Source of the DNA: Phycisphaera sp.
GTDB taxonomy: Bacteria; Planctomycetota; Phycisphaerae; Phycisphaerales; UBA1924
DNA: 64,000 nt
Direction: 5' to 3'
Assembly (NCBI GenBank): GCA_020639255.1
Contig: JACKGZ010000004.1
Coordinates: 62,001-126,000, forward strand
Each line of letters opens with the position of its first letter. The stretch's first letter is position 1. The position numbers and the translations under genes are program-made. Below are positions 1 to 8,631 of the stretch, piece by piece. Under the pieces are notes generated by a model. The model was not told the origin of the DNA. It saw nothing but the letters and a program-made list of their open reading frames with translations, and ran no database searches.

Positions 1-564
1 GGCCCGGCGAACAATGCCGGCGTAGCCCGAGCAGTCGACGTAATACTTCGCGCGAATGCAAGTCCCGTCAGCAAGGTACACGCCATTGACATGTCCGCCC
101 GACGCATCGATGCGCGTCACCTGGGTTTCTTCGCGGACGTCGCACCCGACCTCGGCCGCGTGGTCAAGCAGAATCTTGTCGTAGATCGCGCGGTCGACTT
201 GGAAGGCCGTAAACACGCGCTGGCCCTGGTACTGCGCGGGCCTCGGCTCGTCCTTGAACTTCGAAGTTGGGACGAACTCAAACGCCCAGAGTTCTTTCGA
301 GGTGCCCCAGCGATACGTGCCGCCGATCTTGATCGGGAATCCAGCCGACTCGACCTTCTCCCAGCAGCCCATCTCGTTCAGGATCGGCCCGATCGCAGGG
401 AGTTGGCTCTCGCCCACGTGCTCGCGGGGGAACTTCTCCTTCTCCAGAATGAGCACATTCAGGTCTGGGCGATACTTCTTGAGGAGTGTGCCGACAGTCG
501 AGCCCGAGGGGCCGCCACCGATGACCACAACATCCACGTCAACCGCGGCATTCTCCGAAACCAC
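1..564 (-). CDS. FAD-dependent halogenase-like oxidoreductase (partial, C-terminus beyond window)
   Basis: This frame is open from a GTG at 564 to the window edge, giving 188 codons of the N-terminal part. It begins with a dinucleotide-binding strand and turn (VVVIGGGPSGST, near residues 12-23). An ExEKFPREHVGES segment follows, which is the FAD-contact motif typical of tryptophan-halogenase-like and related group-A flavoproteins. Later there are GQRVFTAFQVDR and a conserved DCSG turn near the cut end. The GTG start is preceded by GGGGG five bases upstream; no ATG lies close by in frame, so the start is tentative. It lies 131 bp downstream of mnmA on the same strand. A halogenase, hydroxylase or reductase role cannot be separated without the C-terminal half; the diagnostic WxWxIP motif was not seen in the visible part. 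Confidence 0.72.
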   Translation of the reverse strand, partial: MVSENAAVDVDVVVIGGGPSGSTVGTLLKKYRPDLNVLILEKEKFPREHVGESQLPAIGPILNEMGCWEKVESAGFPIKIGGTYRWGTSKELWAFEFVPTSKFKDEPRPAQYQGQRVFTAFQVDRAIYDKILLDHAAEVGCDVREETQVTRIDASGGHVNGVYLADGTCIRAKYYVDCSGYAGIVRRA

Positions 565-695
565 AACGACCCCCAGCTTGCACTGCGGCCACGACCCCGG
601 TGCTGCCAAGAACCGCCGGCCGCGAACCCTGCCCGGAACGAATGTCCAGGGTTCCCCATCGATCTCGACGCCAACATACCTGATTTGCCCGATTT

Positions 696-1847
696 CTACA
701 AGGCTTCCCGGCGGGCCATTGCGATCCAACCACCCCCCAGAACGCGGTCTGGATCGGCCAAATCATGGACAACGAGCGCCTGCCCGGGTGTCACCGCTCG
801 CTGTGGGGTCTCAAATCGGACTTCGAAAGCCGTTTCATCATCCGGGATTCGCCTGAACTCGGCCGGTGCCAGTTCACCGTTGTATCGGCAGCGAGCTAGG
901 CATGGACGCCACCGATCGAACCCAACCCCGACGAGCCAGTTCGCGTCGCCCACCCGGCACCATGTCGAGAGAAGGTCATCCTCTTCGCCGATGGTGACAG
1001 TGTTTGTCGCGGGATCCTTGTCGACGACGTAGATCGGGTGCCCGAGCGCGACACCGATCTTGCGCCGCTGCCCGATCGTGAAGCGGTGCTGCCCGTCGTG
1101 CACACCCAGCGTGTTGCCAGAGGTGTCGCGGATCTCGCCCCGCGCCGACGCGAGCTCGGGCCGCTCGCGCTCGACGAACGAGGCGTAGTCGTTGTCGGGT
1201 ACGAAGCAGATCTCCTGTGAGTCGGGCTTGTTGAACACGGGGAGCCCGAACTTCCGCGCCAGCTCGCGGACTTCTTCCTTGGTCTCGTATTCCCCGATCG
1301 GGAGCAGCGTCGAACGAAGCTGATCGCGCGGGATGCCGAACAGCACGTACGACTGATCCTTGTCGGCGTGCCTGCCAGTCAGAAGCGCCGGCCCGTCCTC
1401 CCGCTCAGCGATCCTGGCGTAGTGCCCCGACGCGACGTAGTCCGCGCCGATCTGCCTGGCGTGCTCGTGGAGCTTGCCGAACTTGAGCCAGTCGTTGCAC
1501 CGCACGCACGGGTTGGGCGTGCGCCCGCGGGCGTACTCGTCGACGAAGTAGTCGATCACCCGGCGGAAGTCCTTGCGAAAGTTGAGCACGTAGAGCGGGA
1601 TGTCCAGCTGCGCCGCGACGAGCCTCGCGTCGGCCGCGTCGCCGATCGAGCAGCACCCCTGCTTGTGCAGCTTGGGCGCCTCGCACTGAGGGTTGTCGGG
1701 CACGAGCTCGTCGAGCGTCTCGCCGGGCGATCCCAGGCGCATGAACGCCCCGACCACCTCATAGCCCTGCTCCTTGAGCAGAGCCGCGGCGACCGAAGAG
1801 TCCACGCCCCCCGACATCGCAAGCAGTACCTTTCCGCGCGTCTTCAC
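696..1847 (-). CDS. mnmA: tRNA-specific 2-thiouridylase MnmA
   Basis: The 383-residue protein should thiolate U34 of tRNAs for Lys, Glu and Gln using ATP and persulfide sulfur. It shows the PP-loop SGGVDSS (residues 12-18), the family motif TPNPCVRCN with the first catalytic cysteine at about C114, SGHYAR near 140-145, and the second catalytic cysteine in SQEICF at about C214. The C-terminal beta-barrel part contains GQRRKIGV. An insertion near residues 45-66 carries CEAPKLHKQGCC, a Cys/His cluster not found in E. coli MnmA. Length is near normal (E. coli 368). The ATG start fits the family N-terminus. It lies 42 bp downstream of the zinc-ribbon membrane gene and upstream of the partial flavoprotein. 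Confidence 0.95.
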   Translation of the reverse strand: MKTRGKVLLAMSGGVDSSVAAALLKEQGYEVVGAFMRLGSPGETLDELVPDNPQCEAPKLHKQGCCSIGDAADARLVAAQLDIPLYVLNFRKDFRRVIDYFVDEYARGRTPNPCVRCNDWLKFGKLHEHARQIGADYVASGHYARIAEREDGPALLTGRHADKDQSYVLFGIPRDQLRSTLLPIGEYETKEEVRELARKFGLPVFNKPDSQEICFVPDNDYASFVERERPELASARGEIRDTSGNTLGVHDGQHRFTIGQRRKIGVALGHPIYVVDKDPATNTVTIGEEDDLLSTWCRVGDANWLVGVGFDRWRPCLARCRYNGELAPAEFRRIPDDETAFEVRFETPQRAVTPGQALVVHDLADPDRVLGGGWIAMARREAL

Positions 1848-1889
1848 GGGTGAGTGTAGAGCCCTGGAATCACTGGAGTTGCGGCCCGA

Positions 1890-2960
1890 TCATTCCGGAT
1901 CTTCGGGTGCCAGCTCGTAGATGTCGCTGTCGTCACCGGCGTCCTCGATGCGGTACCCGCCCGTTCGATAGGTCGGCTTGATCTCGGTGGGCTGCTCGTC
2001 GGCATGAACAGGCTCCGCGGGCGCGGGCATGCGCGCCAACACCTCCTGCTCGCGCTCAAAGCGTTCGCGTTCTTCCTGCGCCTTCTTCTGCGCGACGCGA
2101 GCATCACGCGCCTCGGCAGCCGCGTTGCTCGAGATCGCCAGGAACGAGATCGACGCGATCTGAAGCACCGACACAACCGCAACCACCAGACTCATCGCAA
2201 AGAGCACAAGGAAGATCGCTCCGATCACCATCGCCGGCAGCTTGACCGGCCCGAACCACTCAGAACCAAGAAACAGCAGCGATCCGATGATCCCGCAACC
2301 ACCAATGCCCCACGCCGCGGTGTGGATGCGCGCAGCGAGCCCCTCATCGCCCGCCCAGGTTGCCAGCGCGTTGTGGTGTGCGAGAATCGGCACCGATGCC
2401 ACGAATGCGAGCACGGTTGTGACATTGAGCCCACCGAGCGCCAGGTCCAGGCCGTTCGTCGTGCCGCCCCTGATGATCATGAAGCGCCAGACCGCGAACA
2501 ACGCGGGCAAGAGCCACACGAGCTGCGCGAGCCGGATCCCGAGCAGCCACGGGCCATGGTCGAGCGTCGCGTCGCCGAGCGTCGACTCGGACCTGGGCCG
2601 CTTCCCAGACGAGATCGCCGACCCGAGAATCCAAAGCACCGCGCCCGCCCCGAGCATGATCGGCCCGGCGACTTCGCGCGAGCCCCGGATCGTGAGAAGG
2701 CCCACAACGATCAGGCACATCCCGATCGACGCGAGCCCGAGCCCGAAGCTCAGCGTGCGAAGGTAGCCCACCGGCGCGTCGGAAAGGTTGTCGCCACCGA
2801 GCACCCGGGGCTTGGGCCTTGGGATGGGCGTCCCGCACTCGGGGCACATGCCGCCCGCGTGCAGGCCCTTCAATGAATAGTTGCACTTTCGGCACAGGCG
2901 ATCCTCGGTGATCACCTCGCCCATGAAGCGCGTGTTGGTGGTGCGTGATTGCGGGGCCAT
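1890..2960 (-). CDS. Multi-pass membrane protein with N-terminal zinc ribbon
   Basis: The function of this 356-residue protein is not recognised. The N-terminus holds a zinc-ribbon module (CRKCNYSLKGL then CPECGTPIP, residues about 23-48). It is followed by about seven or eight hydrophobic segments (for example LGLASIGMCLIVVGLL, IMLGAGAVLWILGSAI, MVIGAIFLVLFAMSLVVAVV). The C-terminus is charged and coiled-coil-like (AQKKAQEERERFEREQEV) with an acidic end. The same CxxCxYxL..CPECxTP ribbon, placed at the C-terminus instead, recurs in three tandem proteins at 21829-23752, so the module seems common in this genome. A second in-frame ATG at residue 13 is an alternative start. It lies 36 bp downstream of purQ on the same strand. 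Confidence 0.8.
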   Translation of the reverse strand: MAPQSRTTNTRFMGEVITEDRLCRKCNYSLKGLHAGGMCPECGTPIPRPKPRVLGGDNLSDAPVGYLRTLSFGLGLASIGMCLIVVGLLTIRGSREVAGPIMLGAGAVLWILGSAISSGKRPRSESTLGDATLDHGPWLLGIRLAQLVWLLPALFAVWRFMIIRGGTTNGLDLALGGLNVTTVLAFVASVPILAHHNALATWAGDEGLAARIHTAAWGIGGCGIIGSLLFLGSEWFGPVKLPAMVIGAIFLVLFAMSLVVAVVSVLQIASISFLAISSNAAAEARDARVAQKKAQEERERFEREQEVLARMPAPAEPVHADEQPTEIKPTYRTGGYRIEDAGDDSDIYELAPEDPE

Positions 2961-2996
2961 ATCGCGACGTCAGTCTACTGCCAGGACACCGCCCGC

Positions 2997-3764
2997 TCAG
3001 CGAGCGCCGACGGAGCTGACCGCCTCGACCGCGTTGCGGAACATCCGCAGCCCGATCGGCTCGACCGCTTTCGTCTCAGCAGAGAGCCGCGTCCACGACG
3101 GGTGCCTGTTCCATTCGAGGAACCGCTCCGGGTGCGGCATCAGCCCGAAGACCCGCCCCGTCGGGTCGCAGATGCCCGCGATCCGGTCGACCGAACCGTT
3201 GACGTCGTCTTTGTACCGCAAGGCGACCTGCCCGCTCTGATTGAGCAGCTTCACAGCCTCTTCGCTTGCGATAAAGCAGCCCTCGCCGTGGGCGATTGGC
3301 AGGATGCTCGCGTCCTCGCCCTCGCCCGCGAGCCCGCGCGTCCAGACGCACTTCGACGAATCTTCAAAGTCGACGCCGTACCAGTCGGAGATGAACGACC
3401 CGCCCGCGTTGACCGTGAGCGCCGCGCGGTGGCCCTCGATGCCGGGCAGGAGCCCGGTCTGCACGAGCACCTGAAAGCCGTTGCAGATCCCGATGACGCA
3501 CGCCCCGCGGTCGATCGCGCCGCGGAGGCTGTCCATGAGCCCGAGCCTTGTATGCATCGCAAAGATGCGCCCGGAGGCAACGTCATCGCCGTAGCTGAAC
3601 CCGCCCGGGAAGCCGATCAGATCGGCCTTGTCAATGGGCGTGGGATCCGAAACGAGCGCTTCAAGATGGGCCAGACGCGTCTCGGCCCCCGCAAGCTCGA
3701 AAGCGCGGAGCAGTTCCTGATCGCAGTTCGTCCCGGCGGTGCGGATAACCAGAGCGGTAGGCAT
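2997..3764 (-). CDS. purQ: Phosphoribosylformylglycinamidine synthase subunit PurQ
   Basis: The 255-residue class I glutamine amidotransferase supplies ammonia to PurL for the fourth step of purine synthesis (FGAR to FGAM). Visible motifs are the N-terminal TAGTNCDQE, the oxyanion segment FPGGFSYGDD, the nucleophile GICNGFQ (C94) and the catalytic His-Glu in LMPHPER near the C-terminus. Length fits the stand-alone PurQ family (about 225-260). No purS or purL is in the window, so the subunits are encoded apart. An 83-bp divergent spacer separates its start from the DUF1015 gene, so both probably have promoters there. Confidence 0.94.
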   Translation of the reverse strand: MPTALVIRTAGTNCDQELLRAFELAGAETRLAHLEALVSDPTPIDKADLIGFPGGFSYGDDVASGRIFAMHTRLGLMDSLRGAIDRGACVIGICNGFQVLVQTGLLPGIEGHRAALTVNAGGSFISDWYGVDFEDSSKCVWTRGLAGEGEDASILPIAHGEGCFIASEEAVKLLNQSGQVALRYKDDVNGSVDRIAGICDPTGRVFGLMPHPERFLEWNRHPSWTRLSAETKAVEPIGLRMFRNAVEAVSSVGAR

Positions 3765-3847
3765 CGTGGTACGATAGGCCGGGGGCCGGAGTCCGCCTCT
3801 CGTGAGGACGCCGCCCGATCCACTCTTTACACGCCCGGAGTGAAGCT

Positions 3848-5200
3848 ATGCCCGCTGTGTTCCCGTTCCAGGCCATCCAGTACAACTCCGGCGCGGGCGA
3901 TGTCACCAAGCAGGTCTCGCCCCCCTACGACGTTCTCGACAAGGCCCGCAAGCAGGCACTCCTCGAACGCGATGCGCACAACATCGTCGCGATCGATCTC
4001 CCGCACACGCCCGCCAAAGAACTCGGCCCGCCCTCGGCGTACAAGGCCGCGGGCGAAGCGCTCTGCAACTGGCTCACTGAGGGCGTGCTCACCAAACGCA
4101 ACACGCCCGCGATCTTCGCGTACCGCCAGACCTTCATTTTCCGCGGCAAGAACTACCAGCGCTGCGGCATGGCCTGCACCGTCGAGACCCAGCCCCTCGG
4201 CCCGCGCGAGGGCGGCGGCATCCTGCCCCACGAGCAGACCTTCAGCGGGCCCAAGGAAGACCGCCTCGCGCTCATGAAGGCGACCGCCACGCAGCTCAGC
4301 CCCATCTTCGGGCTCCACCCCGATCAGAACGGTGAGGCGAGCACGCTCGTGCGCTCGATCATGGAGTCGCGCAAGCCCGACATGACCGCGACCGTCACCG
4401 AGACCGACGGGCAGGACGTGCTCCACGAGGTCTGGACCGTCGAGGACGACACGACCATCAAGGCCTACCAGGACGCGCTGGCGGGCGAGGACGTGTTCAT
4501 CGCCGACGGGCACCACCGGTACAACACCGCGGTGAACTACCTCGACGCGCTCGAAAAGGATGGCGACGTCCCCGCGGATCACGCCGCTCGGCGCACGATG
4601 TTCGTCATGGTCAGCATGTCCGACCCGGGCCTGGCGATCGGGCCCACGCACCGCGTGCTCGGCGGCATGAAGGACTACACGCACGAGAAGTTCATCGAGG
4701 CCTCGGCGGGCTATCTCCAGGTCGACCCGGTCGTAAACGACCCGAAGCAGATCGAGGCAGAGATGACCAAGGCCGCGACCAAGTCGAAGGAAGTCTTCGG
4801 CATCATCGACTTCGCCACGGGCCTGTGCTGGGTTGCAAGCTGCGTCGACGAAGACCCGCTCAGCGACAGATTCGCCGACAAGCCCCAGGCCTGGCGCGAG
4901 CTCGACGTCGCGATCGTTCAGCACCTCATCGTTGAAGAGATCTGCCAGCCCGAGCTCAACGGGGGCGAGGACATCAAGTGGGCCTTCCCCCACTCGGTCG
5001 AGGAAGTCATGGCGATCGGTTCGGGCTCGGAGACAGGCGCGGGCGGCGGGTCGGGTTTCGCCCAGATCGCGGTGATCGTGCGACCGACGCCGCTGGACGC
5101 GGTCCGGGATATCTGCCTCGCCAATGAGCTGATGCCGCAGAAGTCGACGTTCTTCTACCCGAAGCTGGCGACGGGCCTGTTCATCAATCCCCTGAGCTGA
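3848..5200 (+). CDS. DUF1015 family protein
   Basis: The 450-residue protein matches the DUF1015 family from its start: an AIQYN segment, VSPPYDVL, a run with NIVAIDLPH, and the most conserved motif FIADGHHRYNTA (residues near 218-229). Some DUF1015 members are described as free-serine kinase-like (SerK) proteins, but activity cannot be inferred here. The ATG at 3848 aligns with the normal family N-terminus and has no strong Shine-Dalgarno sequence. The C-terminal region has a Gly-rich stretch (SGSETGAGGGSGF). Its last 17 bases overlap the end of the convergent thioredoxin-like gene. A very long open frame on the opposite strand (3827-4993) is a G+C-driven shadow. Confidence 0.88.
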   Translation: MPAVFPFQAIQYNSGAGDVTKQVSPPYDVLDKARKQALLERDAHNIVAIDLPHTPAKELGPPSAYKAAGEALCNWLTEGVLTKRNTPAIFAYRQTFIFRGKNYQRCGMACTVETQPLGPREGGGILPHEQTFSGPKEDRLALMKATATQLSPIFGLHPDQNGEASTLVRSIMESRKPDMTATVTETDGQDVLHEVWTVEDDTTIKAYQDALAGEDVFIADGHHRYNTAVNYLDALEKDGDVPADHAARRTMFVMVSMSDPGLAIGPTHRVLGGMKDYTHEKFIEASAGYLQVDPVVNDPKQIEAEMTKAATKSKEVFGIIDFATGLCWVASCVDEDPLSDRFADKPQAWRELDVAIVQHLIVEEICQPELNGGEDIKWAFPHSVEEVMAIGSGSETGAGGGSGFAQIAVIVRPTPLDAVRDICLANELMPQKSTFFYPKLATGLFINPLS

Positions 5201-5690
5201 CCGAAACAGGCCCCGCGTTCTCGTTGATGAAGGCGATCGTCTGCGCCGAGCTCATGACACCCACGTGCTGCGCCACGATCTGGTTGTCGCGCAGCACGAT
5301 CATCCGCGGGATGGACATGATGCCCAGGCGGCCGGCGGCTTCACGCTCCTTGTCGATATCGAGATACACCGGCAGCGTGCGGTCGATGATGACCCTCTCG
5401 ACCTCCGGATCGCTCAGCGCACCGCGTTTGAACGACTGGCACGGCCCGCACCACGAGGCGGTCGCGTAGACGAGCACGGGCTTGCCGGAGTCCGCGGACT
5501 GCCGGGTGGCTTCGGGAAGCGTGAGGTTCTGCGCGAACAACGCGGGCGTGTCCGCGGGTGCGTGGCTCGACCGCAGATTCATGATCAGGACGATGCTGCC
5601 CACGATCACGAGCAGAAAGACGAGGTCGAGCTTCGACAGCCACACCTTGGAGCTTCCCTGCCCGCGTTTCTGACCCGGTTTCTCGGACAT
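5184..5690 (-). CDS. Membrane-anchored thioredoxin-like protein
   Basis: The protein has a basic N-terminus, one membrane segment (about residues 20-39, LDLVFLLVIVGSIVLIM) and an exported thioredoxin fold with the WCGPC active site (C81 and C84). A cis-Pro turn follows in GIMSIPRMIV. It would act as a thiol-disulfide oxidoreductase outside the cytoplasmic membrane. I chose the ATG at 5690 because GAAGGGG lies six bases upstream. A longer version from a GTG at 5768 would overlap the upstream CBS gene stop by 4 nt and is possible. The 3' end overlaps the DUF1015 gene by 17 nt. The partner is unknown; no cytochrome-biogenesis genes are adjacent. Confidence 0.85.
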   Translation of the reverse strand: MSEKPGQKRGQGSSKVWLSKLDLVFLLVIVGSIVLIMNLRSSHAPADTPALFAQNLTLPEATRQSADSGKPVLVYATASWCGPCQSFKRGALSDPEVERVIIDRTLPVYLDIDKEREAAGRLGIMSIPRMIVLRDNQIVAQHVGVMSSAQTIAFINENAGPVSVSSGD

Positions 5691-5764
5691 ACGCACCCCT
5701 TCCGTCGATCCATCGACATCGGCCGAACGAACCGCACGCCGCATGTATTCCCCGGAATCGATGA

Positions 5765-6754
5765 TCACCAGGCCAGCAGCTCGCCCGTGACGGGCTCGAC
5801 CAGATCCTTCATCGTCACCACCCCGATGGGCCTGGCGTGATGCGTCACGACCGCGATGTGCTGGCCCCGTGCGCGAAGCGTGCGGAGTGCCTGACGCACC
5901 GGGACCGCGGCATCGATCGTGAGAGCCTCGGCCATGACTTGCTCGGGCGTCGCGGCGTCATCAAGGAACAGATCGATCACGCTCACGACGCCGACCACCG
6001 AGCCCTTGCGATCCACGACGGGCAGCCTGGAGTATGGCGAGCCGGAGGCGATCTGGCGGGCCATGCCTGCGTCTGAGTCGAGACGCAGGCGTGTCACGCG
6101 AGACCAGGGAGTCATCTCAGAACGCAGCGGCGTGTCGCGCAGAGCGACGGCTCGGCGCACGAGCTCGGCCTGCGTCTGCGAGACGATCCCCTGCCCCACC
6201 GCCTCGCGCACGAGCCAGACCATCCGCTCGCGCGGATCGAGCGGCGTCTGGTCCGGGCTGCCCGATGTGAGTCGGCGCATCAGACGCGCCGCGCCGACGA
6301 CGATCGGGAGCACGAGCAAAGCCGTGAGAAGCAGGCGGATGCCCCGGAGCAGGGGCGCGAGCCTGTACGCCGAGTGCTCGGCGGTGATCCTCGCGTATTC
6401 CTTGGGCAGGGTCTCGGCGAAGACGAAGAGCGTGGGCGTAAGGACGGCCGCGTTGATGACCGAGATCTGCCACGTGGGCAGGCCGGTCAGTTCGAGCAAT
6501 CTGGCAAGCGCAAGCACACCGATGTAGTTGCTCGTGTTGTTCAGGATGAGCAGACCTGCGAGCACCCGCTCGGGCTTGTCGAGCTCGAGCTTGAGTGTGC
6601 GGGCGTTGCGGTCGGTTGTCAACCCCGAGGCCCGGGCCTCGAGCCCGGCTCGCCCGACGACATAAGTGGCCGTCTCGAGCCCGCTCCAGAGCGCCGACGC
6701 GCCGATGCCGAGCACCGCGACGACGGACCAGAGGATCACTTCGAGGGCGCTCAT
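5765..6754 (-). CDS. CNNM/DUF21-CBS transporter-like protein, short form
   Basis: The 329-residue membrane protein has a DUF21 (CNNM) N-terminal domain with hydrophobic segments (VILWSVVAVLGIGASALWSG, LAGLLILNNTSNYIGVLALA, PTLFVFAETLPKEYAR) and a CBS pair. The CBS pair includes MTPWSRVTRLR, YSRLPVVDRKGSVVGVV and GVVTMKDLVEPVTGEL. Relatives (CorC, TlyC, CNNM) take part in Mg2+ or Co2+ export or homeostasis. Unlike the next gene it ends at the CBS pair and lacks the C-terminal CorC_HlyC domain. Its ATG overlaps the upstream gene stop (ATGA), so the two are translationally coupled and may form a heteromer; that last point is inference. Confidence 0.88.
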   Translation of the reverse strand: MSALEVILWSVVAVLGIGASALWSGLETATYVVGRAGLEARASGLTTDRNARTLKLELDKPERVLAGLLILNNTSNYIGVLALARLLELTGLPTWQISVINAAVLTPTLFVFAETLPKEYARITAEHSAYRLAPLLRGIRLLLTALLVLPIVVGAARLMRRLTSGSPDQTPLDPRERMVWLVREAVGQGIVSQTQAELVRRAVALRDTPLRSEMTPWSRVTRLRLDSDAGMARQIASGSPYSRLPVVDRKGSVVGVVSVIDLFLDDAATPEQVMAEALTIDAAVPVRQALRTLRARGQHIAVVTHHARPIGVVTMKDLVEPVTGELLAW

Positions 6755-8034
6755 GCGTCACCCCCGTCGCCAGACTCACTTGTGAGTAGTTCGATCTCCA
6801 CCCACTCGATCGCTCGGCCCTTGAGCTCGGACACGGTCAGACGCAGGCGACCGATCCGCACGCTGTCGCCCACGTCGGGGAGCCTGCCGAGCAGCGTCAG
6901 CACCACGCCGCCGACGGTCGAGACCTTGCCGAGCGAGTGATCGAGCTGCGCAAAGCCGGGATCGAAGTCATGAATGAGCGCGTGCGCGGGCATGCGCCCC
7001 GGGGCGCGGAACCGCCCGACGCCCAGAATCTGCACCTCGCCCGAGGTCTCCGGGTCGCTGGCCTCGTCGAACAGCTCGGCGACGACATCCTCGACGCGGA
7101 CCACACCGACAAGTTCGCCCCGCTCGTCCACGACCGCGGCCCGCTCCCGACCCTTCGTCCGCAGCTGATTGAGAAGCTCATCGAGCTTGGTCTGCTCGGG
7201 CACGAAGAGCGGGGTCTCCAGCGTCGTGCGCCATTTCGCGGGCTTCTTGGCGAGGTACGCCGAGGTGCTCAGGAATCCCACGGGCTCCTCGTCGTCGTTG
7301 AGAAAGAGAATGCGGTCGACGCGGTGCTCGCGGATGTAGGCCTCGATCTCGTCGCGTTCGGCGTTGATGCTCATCGTGTCGAGTTCGACGCGGGGCACCA
7401 TGACGTCGCGTGCACGGAGCGTGCCGAGGCGGAACACGTCCAGGAGCAGACGCTGCTCGTCGGTGTCGATGGGCGATTCGCCGCCGGTGTTGGTGAGCAG
7501 GTGCCCGAGATCGGCCGGGTTGACGCCGCCATCGTGGGCGACCTTTGCCGTCACGAGCCTTGTCAGCGGGGCCATGATGAACCGGTCGACGCCCGACCAC
7601 AGCGGCCAGAGCACCTGGATCACGACGAGCCAGAGCGGGCCGACGAATCTGGCGACGGTGGCCCTTCTGGAAGCAGCAGTGGTTTTGGCGATGACCTCGC
7701 CGATCAGCACGATCGCCAGGAGCGAGCCGAGGCCGAGCCCTGCCGCGGCGGCGTGGTGGCCCCTGCCCTCCAGCCCGATGATCACAACCGAGGCGAGCGT
7801 GAAGTAGAGAACATTCACAAGGTTGTTGGCGAGCAGGATCGCGGTGAGGAGCGAGCGCGGCTTGCGGTGGAGCGCCTCGACGCTAGCGAGTGCTGCGGGC
7901 GCGCGTTTGCGGAGGGCGACCCTGTCGGCCTGGGTGAGGCCGAAGAGGGCGGTCTCCGAACCGCTCACGATGCCCGAGAGCACCAGCAGCACCGGCAGGA
8001 CGACCGAGACGAGGATGATCTCCGCGGGGTTCAT
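6751..8034 (-). CDS. HlyC/CorC (TlyC) family transporter with DUF21, CBS pair and CorC domain
   Basis: The 427-residue protein is the full-length form of the family. It has a DUF21 domain with membrane segments (IILVSVVLPVLLVLSGIVSGSE, LLTAILLANNLVNVLYFTLA and LAIVLIGEVIAKTTAA). A CBS pair follows (MVPRVELDTMSI, DRILFLNDDEEPVGFL, RAAVVDERGELVGVVRVED). The C-terminal transporter-associated CorC_HlyC domain is marked by VGGVVLTLLGRLPDVGDSV. The likely role is divalent-cation (Mg2+/Co2+) homeostasis; old hemolysin annotations of this family are misleading. It overlaps the shorter paralogue by 4 nt, and hscB lies 13 bp upstream on the same strand. Confidence 0.92.
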   Translation of the reverse strand: MNPAEIILVSVVLPVLLVLSGIVSGSETALFGLTQADRVALRKRAPAALASVEALHRKPRSLLTAILLANNLVNVLYFTLASVVIIGLEGRGHHAAAAGLGLGSLLAIVLIGEVIAKTTAASRRATVARFVGPLWLVVIQVLWPLWSGVDRFIMAPLTRLVTAKVAHDGGVNPADLGHLLTNTGGESPIDTDEQRLLLDVFRLGTLRARDVMVPRVELDTMSINAERDEIEAYIREHRVDRILFLNDDEEPVGFLSTSAYLAKKPAKWRTTLETPLFVPEQTKLDELLNQLRTKGRERAAVVDERGELVGVVRVEDVVAELFDEASDPETSGEVQILGVGRFRAPGRMPAHALIHDFDPGFAQLDHSLGKVSTVGGVVLTLLGRLPDVGDSVRIGRLRLTVSELKGRAIEWVEIELLTSESGDGGDA

Positions 8035-8047
8035 CGCGCTTGGCCGG

Positions 8048-8554
8048 TCATCGGCTCGGGGCCCCGCCCTGCTCGATCATCCGCTCGATGTACCGCCAGG
8101 CGTTGAGCGACTGTTTGATCCGAGCGAGCAAGGCCCGGTCTCCAGAGACTGCGTGCTCGCGGAAGAGTGCGGAGATCGTCTCAATCGACTCCCTGCGACG
8201 ATCCGCTGCCCAGGATCGCCAGTGTGCGATCTGCTGGGCGTCTTCATCCACGAGAGCTTGTTCAAATTCCATGCGGACTTCCATGATCTCCATGAGGAAG
8301 CCGTCGGGCAGAGACTTGTCTTCATCCGTATATCCCAGGAGGCTCAGAAACGCGATGGCGCGGGACTCGGGGTCGAGCAGCGTCCGACGTGCTTCATTCA
8401 ACCCCGCGGCTTCATCGCCCTGGCTCTCGTCATCCAAACCCAGATCCGGGTGGATGGACGCAACCCGGGCGAGATAAGCCCGTTCGACCCGTGCGGCGTC
8501 GAGATCGAAGGTGGGCGCGAGGCCGAGTGCCTTGAATGGGTCAACTTCGGGCAT
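8048..8554 (-). CDS. hscB: Fe-S cluster assembly co-chaperone HscB (J-domain)
   Basis: The 168-residue protein has an N-terminal J-domain (DPFKALGL, then YLARVASIHPDL with the essential HPD) and a C-terminal three-helix domain (LLGYTDEDKSLPDGFLMEIM, then MEFEQAL) typical of HscB. HscB delivers the IscU scaffold to the Hsp70 HscA. Neither gene is in the window, so hscB stands alone here. The ATG at 8554 gives the normal N-terminus; a TTG ten codons upstream would only add a low-quality extension. The gene starts 77 bp from the divergent racemase-like gene and is followed after 13 bp by the CorC-type gene. Confidence 0.85.
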   Translation of the reverse strand: MPEVDPFKALGLAPTFDLDAARVERAYLARVASIHPDLGLDDESQGDEAAGLNEARRTLLDPESRAIAFLSLLGYTDEDKSLPDGFLMEIMEVRMEFEQALVDEDAQQIAHWRSWAADRRRESIETISALFREHAVSGDRALLARIKQSLNAWRYIERMIEQGGAPSR

Positions 8555-8631
8555 GTCGGGACACGATACGGCCGGCCCGGGCAAGGTTCCTGTTTGACTC
8601 GCCCAACCCCCGGGCGGAGGATGGAGACGGC

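Noticed and set aside
3827..4993. Long open frame antisense to the DUF1015 gene
   Set aside because: It mirrors the real gene in G+C-rich DNA and has Val/Arg/Leu/Asp-heavy composition without motifs.
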